A stretch of 24,064 nucleotides of DNA. It comes from a virus. The position numbers and the translations under genes are program-made. Below the pieces are notes generated by a model, which was given only the letters and a program-made list of their open reading frames with translations, did no database searches and was not told the DNA's origin. How positions within the stretch are numbered: position 1 is the first letter of the stretch; every line of letters begins with the position of its first letter. Below, piece by piece: positions 20,573 to 24,064 of the stretch. The DNA is taken from the IMG/VR virus record IMGVR_UViG_3300033153_003499, positions 1 through 24,064 of that record; one strand, 5' to 3'.

Positions 20573-21306
20573 AACATCACCTCCACTTCCCGTATCCGCT
20601 GCACCATCTCCGTGAACTCAGCCGGATTCAGTGAGCAGGAATAATCAGGATGGTCAGGGTTGCCCGGTTCTAGCCGGAAGTGCTTCTCTATCAGAGTAGC
20701 CCCAAGCGCAACGGCGGCTATGGGCGCGGTTATGCCAACGGTATGGTCGGAATAGCCGACATCGCAAGTCTCTTTGATTTTCTTTATTTCTCCTAATGCG
20801 GCCTCATTCGGCGGCGTTGGATATTGCGATACGCAGTGAAAGAAAGTTAGCCTATCAACCGGAAGTGCGCTATCGGTCATAATTATCACCCTTCCGGGCT
20901 TGACCATGCCAAGAGATATGTATACAGGTTTGCCCTGCTCTATGATATATGTTACCAACTTAGGGTCATCACGCAATGTTCGGCTTGCCACCTTGTGGCG
21001 CTGCACGCCTATATCAGTGAGCAAGTCTACCGCCCATCGGTCAAACGCGGATGCCATAAACTCTATGCCCTTGCTGTAGCAATGGGCGGCGATCTGCCGC
21101 CAGCCGCTTTCGGTGAAGCGGCGCTCTAGGAAAAACGCCGCCAGCTCAGGCGGTTCATCCTTACGCAGGAAGCCCGCATCCCTGTAACACTGAAACTTCA
21201 CAGCATCAGCGCCCGTTTCGGCAGCGGCGTCAATATGGCGCTTGGCAAGCTCAAGTAAGCCGTCGTGCGCCGTTCCTACTTCGGCAATTATGAATGTATT
21301 AGTCAT
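20569..21306 (-). CDS. NeuB-family sialic/nonulosonic acid synthase, barrel domain only
   Basis: 245 residues that align with the TIM-barrel part of NeuB/SpsE: EVGTAHDG at residues 9-16, AVKFQCYR at 35-42, FMASAFDRWAVD at 83-94, FHCVSQYPTP at 156-165, VGYSDHTVGI at 183-192, GATLIEKHF at 202-210, and SLNPAEFTEMV at 225-235. These carry the PEP- and metal-binding residues. Family members condense phosphoenolpyruvate with an N-acetylmannosamine-like sugar to a nine-carbon acid. Usual length is about 340-350 because a C-terminal SAF (antifreeze-like) domain caps the active site of the partner subunit. Here the protein ends just after the barrel, so the SAF domain is absent. It begins within the last bases of the previous gene. 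Confidence 0.85.
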   Translation of the reverse strand: MTNTFIIAEVGTAHDGLLELAKRHIDAAAETGADAVKFQCYRDAGFLRKDEPPELAAFFLERRFTESGWRQIAAHCYSKGIEFMASAFDRWAVDLLTDIGVQRHKVASRTLRDDPKLVTYIIEQGKPVYISLGMVKPGRVIIMTDSALPVDRLTFFHCVSQYPTPPNEAALGEIKKIKETCDVGYSDHTVGITAPIAAVALGATLIEKHFRLEPGNPDHPDYSCSLNPAEFTEMVQRIREVEVML

Positions 21307-21758
21307 CGTTCATCTCCTGTAGGCATCTTCTCCAGCTTGCGCTTGGCGGCTTCTAGCTGCCTTTTGGCGGCGGCTACCTTTTTCTCCTGCTTTTCCCGCG
21401 CTTCACGTATAGCGACCCTATCATAGGGTTTCCCCATCCCCGTGCCGCCACATTCGTCGCAAGCCACTCGTTCGCCCATCCGGTCAAAGTTATTGCCTGA
21501 ACCGTAGCACTTCATACAAAGTTTCCGTCCACACACGGAACACTCCCTTTCCCTGCCCGCGATACCCCGCGAACCCAGAAAACAGAGGTGCATTGCGCCA
21601 CAGACACAGCGCCAGATTTCCACGTGGCGCGTGGAAAGAACCTTGAACTTCACGTTCTGTAGGCTGTCAAAGAGGGCTTCCACTTCGCCAGCGATTTCTT
21701 CCCTTTTGATGGGCTTGTTGTATGAGCCGTCCCAGTATGGCTGTTTTGTTTTAGTCAT
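21303..21758 (-). CDS. Zinc-finger protein with DnaJ-like CxxCxGxG motifs and a coiled-coil tail
   Basis: 151 residues. Four CxxC-type pairs occur between residues 50 and 110: WRCVCGAMHLC, ECSVCGRKLC, CMKCYGSG and CDECGGTGMG. The last two have the C-x-x-C-x-G-x-G pattern of DnaJ zinc domains, with about 16 residues between them. A long charged helix (about 115-145, REAREKQEKKVAAAKRQLEAAKRKLEKM) follows. The motif suggests a zinc-dependent protein-protein or nucleic-acid contact; no J-domain is present. The last residues (GDER) double as the ribosome binding site of the NeuB gene, so translation is coupled. Confidence 0.75.
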   Translation of the reverse strand: MTKTKQPYWDGSYNKPIKREEIAGEVEALFDSLQNVKFKVLSTRHVEIWRCVCGAMHLCFLGSRGIAGRERECSVCGRKLCMKCYGSGNNFDRMGERVACDECGGTGMGKPYDRVAIREAREKQEKKVAAAKRQLEAAKRKLEKMPTGDER

Positions 21759-21957
21759 CGTCTACCCCCAGAAGACGCGCCAGTTCATCAGGATAGATTT
21801 CCGCCAGCATCAATGACGGCGCGAACTCAGAGCCAGCCAGATAGAGGGCACACCCATCACGGTATTCGCGGAACTCCAGCCGCGTTCCGTTGCGGGATTC
21901 CTTCTTTCCCAACCGCTCGTTCGCTATCCGAACCAGCGTTTTCACCCGCTTACCCAT
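21751..21957 (-). CDS. Small protein of unknown function
   Basis: 68 residues, no recognised family. The basic N-terminus (GKRVKTLVRIANERLGKK) is followed by a beta-hairpin-like segment (RLEFREYRDGCALYLAG) and a helix (DELARLLGVDDD). The ATG is preceded by GGGGAGAGG, which lies in the last codons of the upstream gene. Its acidic end comes from the overlap with the next start (GACGATGACTAA). Confidence 0.65.
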   Translation of the reverse strand: MGKRVKTLVRIANERLGKKESRNGTRLEFREYRDGCALYLAGSEFAPSLMLAEIYPDELARLLGVDDD

Positions 21958-21958
21958 A

Positions 21959-22375
21959 TCACCTCTCCCCCATCGCGGCGCGGGCTATAACAACGTCTAA
22001 GTCTCTTTTGCTTCTGCCAATTACCAAAGACCCGCCACTCAAAACTTTGTGCGTGTTCCTACAATAAGGGCAAACTACGCTTACGAGTTCGCTCTCGCGG
22101 GCAAGGTTAGCAGCTAAATAGTCGCGCACCGATTTTACCCAACCTAGCGCCTCCCGCAACCGCTCGTTCTCGGCAATCAGCTCCGACACATCGGCTTCTG
22201 CGTTTTCCCATAAGTCCTTGTATTCGTGCTCGCACTTTTCGCCCAGGCGCTTCCTGTTTTCCTGATACCGCTTCCAATCAGTCATCTTCGCGAACTCCTC
22301 GTCGCGTAGCTTGCGCCGACCGTAGTCGTCGTCGCCAGGCCCGATAAGATATGAGTTCTGTAGATACTTAATCAT
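21959..22375 (-). CDS. Coiled-coil protein with one CxxC pair
   Basis: 138 residues from the ATG at 22375, with AAGGAG nine bases before it; a longer open frame above it overlaps the previous gene. The protein has a charged N-terminal helical segment (about 20-60), a leucine-rich coiled coil (about 61-80, DVSELIAENERLREALGWV), and a CPYCRNTHKVL motif near residue 100 that could bind half a metal site in a dimer. Function unknown. Confidence 0.68.
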   Translation of the reverse strand: MIKYLQNSYLIGPGDDDYGRRKLRDEEFAKMTDWKRYQENRKRLGEKCEHEYKDLWENAEADVSELIAENERLREALGWVKSVRDYLAANLARESELVSVVCPYCRNTHKVLSGGSLVIGRSKRDLDVVIARAAMGER

Positions 22376-22380
22376 CGTTA

Positions 22381-22779
22381 TCATCTCCTTTGCCCCACCA
22401 GCGCGTCCAGTAGCTTGGTATCCCCAGTCTCCACCGCCTGCTCCAGCAGCGCCACCCACAGGGCTTGCCAGCCTTCGCGGAGTGTGTCGGCGAAAATAGG
22501 GTCGGACGGTAAATCGTCTTTGTGTGGCGGATAAGGCGTAAGAAATGCCACGTCCCATTTGCGCTTCTCTCGCCTGTATATCGCCGTCGGCGTTGAATTA
22601 TCAGCCCGCACATCCGCAACCCGCGCCAGTGCTTTGTCGAAGTAGTCAGTCGGTCGCCGCATCACCCACCCAGCGACCTCCTCCACTATCGGCGTAAAAA
22701 CCTCCCTGTTCGCAAAACGCTTCGCCAAACCAGGGTTCTCGTCCAGCACCTTCGTCAGCTTGTCGTGCAGGTCAGTCAT
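22381..22779 (-). CDS. Hypothetical helical protein
   Basis: 132 residues, mostly helical, no recognised family. It starts MTDLHDKLTKVLDENPGLAK, then EEVAGWVMRRPTDYFDKALARV, a Pro-rich stretch (TPYPPHKDDLPSDP) and a C-terminal helix (EGWQALWVALLEQAVETGDTKLL). The ATG overlaps the previous stop (ATGACTGA). It belongs to a set of small coupled genes typical of a phage early region. Confidence 0.65.
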   Translation of the reverse strand: MTDLHDKLTKVLDENPGLAKRFANREVFTPIVEEVAGWVMRRPTDYFDKALARVADVRADNSTPTAIYRREKRKWDVAFLTPYPPHKDDLPSDPIFADTLREGWQALWVALLEQAVETGDTKLLDALVGQRR

Positions 22780-23023
22780 CGTCCCCTCCTTGCGCCTGCG
22801 CGATGTAGTGACCCACCAATTTAGTCACGTTTGACTGGAAGATACCGTGCGTTACGCCAACGCCGTCTAGTGTGTCGCACGCCATCTCCAGCGCCCGCAG
22901 CGCGATGTCGAGGTCGTTGGCAAGATGCCTTGCTCCTGCCTCAATTATGGGCTGCGTAACGGGTAATTTCAGGTCGTTACGCACTGTGTCCACCAGCTTT
23001 AGCATCTCGTCAAGCGTCCTCAT
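22772..23023 (-). CDS. Small helical protein of unknown function
   Basis: 83 residues starting at the ATG at 23023, which has AAGGAG six bases before it; an earlier in-frame start is rejected. It is almost wholly helical (LDEMLKLVDTVRNDLKL, LANDLDIALRALEMACDTL) and ends in the acidic GGDDD produced by the overlap with the next gene. Confidence 0.65.
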   Translation of the reverse strand: MRTLDEMLKLVDTVRNDLKLPVTQPIIEAGARHLANDLDIALRALEMACDTLDGVGVTHGIFQSNVTKLVGHYIAQAQGGDDD

Positions 23024-23156
23024 TGGTGTCTCCTTGTGCGCCACCCCAGATGGCTTCCCATCGTGCAAGAGCCTTCCTCACTTCCGCGTTAGTTTCCTCT
23101 AGCGTGAGCCGGATGCTTCTTAGGTCAGCCCGTATATCGTCCAGCGTTTCACTCAT
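23010..23156 (-). CDS. Very small coiled-coil protein
   Basis: 48 residues from the ATG at 23156, preceded by GGAGGCGCAGGA. One helix with heptad spacing, DIRADLRSIRLTLEETNAEV, then a short tail. It overlaps both neighbours. No function can be read from it. Confidence 0.6.
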   Translation of the reverse strand: MSETLDDIRADLRSIRLTLEETNAEVRKALARWEAIWGGAQGDTNEDA

Positions 23157-23395
23157 TCCTGCGCCTCCTCTATAGTCCAGTGTGACACCTCTGCCCATAA
23201 AACGTCAGCCAAGCTCATATAACGTTTCACTTTCCATAGGTAGATACTATCCGAGTCACCACCAATGGTAACCCTCAGCCGTAGACCATTGCCCTTTATA
23301 TCAAACGTGAAAGCGTATTTGTAATAGCTAACGAACTCCGCATTACAACGGTAGTCATCCCATACCTGTTTCGCAATAGTTTCAAGCTCACTCAT
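23153..23395 (-). CDS. Small protein of unknown function, mixed alpha/beta
   Basis: 80 residues from the ATG at 23395, with AAGGAG seven bases upstream. It has a helix (LETIAKQVWDDYRC), two strands (YYKYAFTFDIKGNGLRLRV) and a C-terminal helix (LADVLWAEVSHWTIEEA). No family recognised. The stop and next start overlap by four bases. Confidence 0.65.
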   Translation of the reverse strand: MSELETIAKQVWDDYRCNAEFVSYYKYAFTFDIKGNGLRLRVTIGGDSDSIYLWKVKRYMSLADVLWAEVSHWTIEEAQE

Positions 23396-23684
23396 CGGCG
23401 TTCTCCTTTTCCAATTCCGCTTCCATTTCCTCACGTGTCAGCATACAGCGTTCGGCAGCCGCGTCCACTGTGCATTCGTCCAGCGCCACCAGTTGCACAA
23501 CAGCGGCTATCAGTTCCCGCCGCAGAATGTGTATTGCAGTATGCAGATGTGGCACGCACGAGCAGTGCTTTTCGTCAAGGCACGGATGCAGCGAGTGGAA
23601 CGCCGCCTCGCGCAGTTCGCGGTATTCCTGATACCAGTAAGCCGCTGCGTGCTTGGCTTGCGTGAGTTCAGAAAAGTTACTCAT
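23388..23684 (-). CDS. Small His/Cys-containing protein of unknown function
   Basis: 98 residues. The segment HSLHPCLDEKHCSCVPHLHTAIH (residues about 30-52) concentrates five His and three Cys, suggesting a metal site. It is followed by helices (RRELIAAVVQLVALDEC, REEMEAELEKENADE). The start ATG lies in the overlap GACGATGAGTAA with the upstream gene. Function unknown. Confidence 0.65.
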   Translation of the reverse strand: MSNFSELTQAKHAAAYWYQEYRELREAAFHSLHPCLDEKHCSCVPHLHTAIHILRRELIAAVVQLVALDECTVDAAAERCMLTREEMEAELEKENADE

Positions 23685-23910
23685 CGTCCACCTCCAGGCG
23701 GCACTCGCTTTCTAACCGCCACACTTCAACTTCGCCAAACCCAACGACAATGCGCGTGTCGCCCGTTTGAATGTCGCACTCTGGGCATTGAGAGAGATTT
23801 CTAACAGCCTTATCAATTAGCTTTTGCGTTGAAACATCATCCAAGCGAGTGGCAATCGTTAGGGCAAAGTCTTTCTTGTAGGTCGGCACTTTATACTTTT
23901 TACGTTTCAT
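23677..23910 (-). CDS. Small protein with a CPEC motif, unknown function
   Basis: 77 residues from the ATG at 23910, with GGGAGG nine bases before it. A basic N-terminus (KRKKYKVPTYKKD) is followed by a helix (STQKLIDKAVRNLSQC) containing a CPEC pair and beta strands (TRIVVGFGEVEVWRL). It ends VDDE by overlap with the next gene. Function unknown. Confidence 0.62.
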   Translation of the reverse strand: MKRKKYKVPTYKKDFALTIATRLDDVSTQKLIDKAVRNLSQCPECDIQTGDTRIVVGFGEVEVWRLESECRLEVDDE

Positions 23911-24064
23911 CGTCCACATCCTCCCACTTCACATTGCCGCCGAGGAAGCGCTCCAGTCGCCGGAGCAGGTTGCGGCGCTTGCCCGCTATGCCCGCTATGG
24001 ATGGTGTCCCTAGCCCCAGTTCTAGAAGGCTGCGCTCCTTGCCACCGTATAGCTCTGCGATGAA
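23900..24064 (-). CDS. Partial gene running off the right edge
   Basis: The last 54 residues of a gene whose start is outside the window; the TAA is at 23900-23902. The visible part reads IAELYGGKERSLLELG, a Gly-rich turn (GTPSIAGIAGK), then a basic helix (RRNLLRRLERFLGG) and an acidic end. It looks helical and basic enough to bind nucleic acid, but no family is recognisable. It overlaps the next start by 11 bases. Confidence 0.6.
   Translation of the reverse strand, partial: FIAELYGGKERSLLELGLGTPSIAGIAGKRRNLLRRLERFLGGNVKWEDVDDET

Noticed and set aside
22376-22558. N-terminal extension of the coiled-coil CxxC protein
   Set aside because: It overlaps the previous gene in a different frame and has shadow composition; AAGGAG points to the ATG at 22375.
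1-24064. CRISPR array, tRNA, rRNA, IS element, integrase or attachment site
   Set aside because: No regularly spaced repeats, cloverleaf, transposase or recombinase motif was found by eye on either strand.

Overview
This window is a 24 kb piece of a tailed double-stranded DNA bacteriophage (Caudoviricetes, most likely a siphovirus). It could be a free phage or part of a prophage. Every supported gene lies on the minus strand, so the genome reads from position 24064 down to 1. The genes are packed tightly, with 1 to 35 nt overlaps at most junctions and canonical AGGAGG-type ribosome binding sites. The host is therefore a bacterium with ordinary Shine-Dalgarno translation; I cannot name it. The window shows no integrase, immunity repressor gene pair, tRNA, rRNA, IS element or CRISPR array.

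Layout in order of transcription. (1) 24064-21303: a run of small, translationally coupled genes of unknown function, several with Zn-finger-like cysteines or coiled coils. (2) 21306-18653: an unusual metabolic cassette made of a NeuB-type synthase lacking its SAF domain, a formyltransferase, a small unknown protein and a PIG-L/LmbE deacetylase. Together these suggest a sugar whose N-acetyl group is exchanged for N-formyl. (3) 18652-18425: a gene-poor stretch with four consecutive perfect inverted repeats. (4) 18424-17260: a small coiled-coil protein and a replication-initiator-like gene. That gene contains iteron-like repeats, a purine-rich/AT-rich tract and a 21 bp palindrome, which together look like an internal replication origin. 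The same repeat unit recurs as a palindromic operator at its promoter. (5) 17224-12958: a metallophosphoesterase, a membrane-anchored coiled-coil protein, a DNA methyltransferase with an inserted XRE helix-turn-helix, a lytic transglycosylase (lysis) and a winged-helix/Zn-finger regulator. (6) 12920-8005: packaging and prohead genes, namely small and large terminase, a portal-MuF fusion and the prohead protease. (7) 7998-1: major capsid protein, head-tail connectors, tail terminator, major tail protein, tail chaperones G and GT joined by a -1 frameshift at CCCTTTC, the tape measure protein (693 aa, which by the usual rule implies a tail near 100 nm), and the start of the next tail gene.

How the genes work together: modules 6 and 7 are a textbook HK97-like head and long non-contractile tail assembly line. 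The capsid, major tail and chaperone genes have near-perfect Shine-Dalgarno sequences, as expected for abundant products. Three promoter candidates share an extended -10 of the form TGGTANNNT (rep, regulator and small terminase), which suggests they are read by the host housekeeping RNA polymerase. The most distinctive parts are the sugar cassette, the inverted-repeat region, and the rep origin/operator arrangement.
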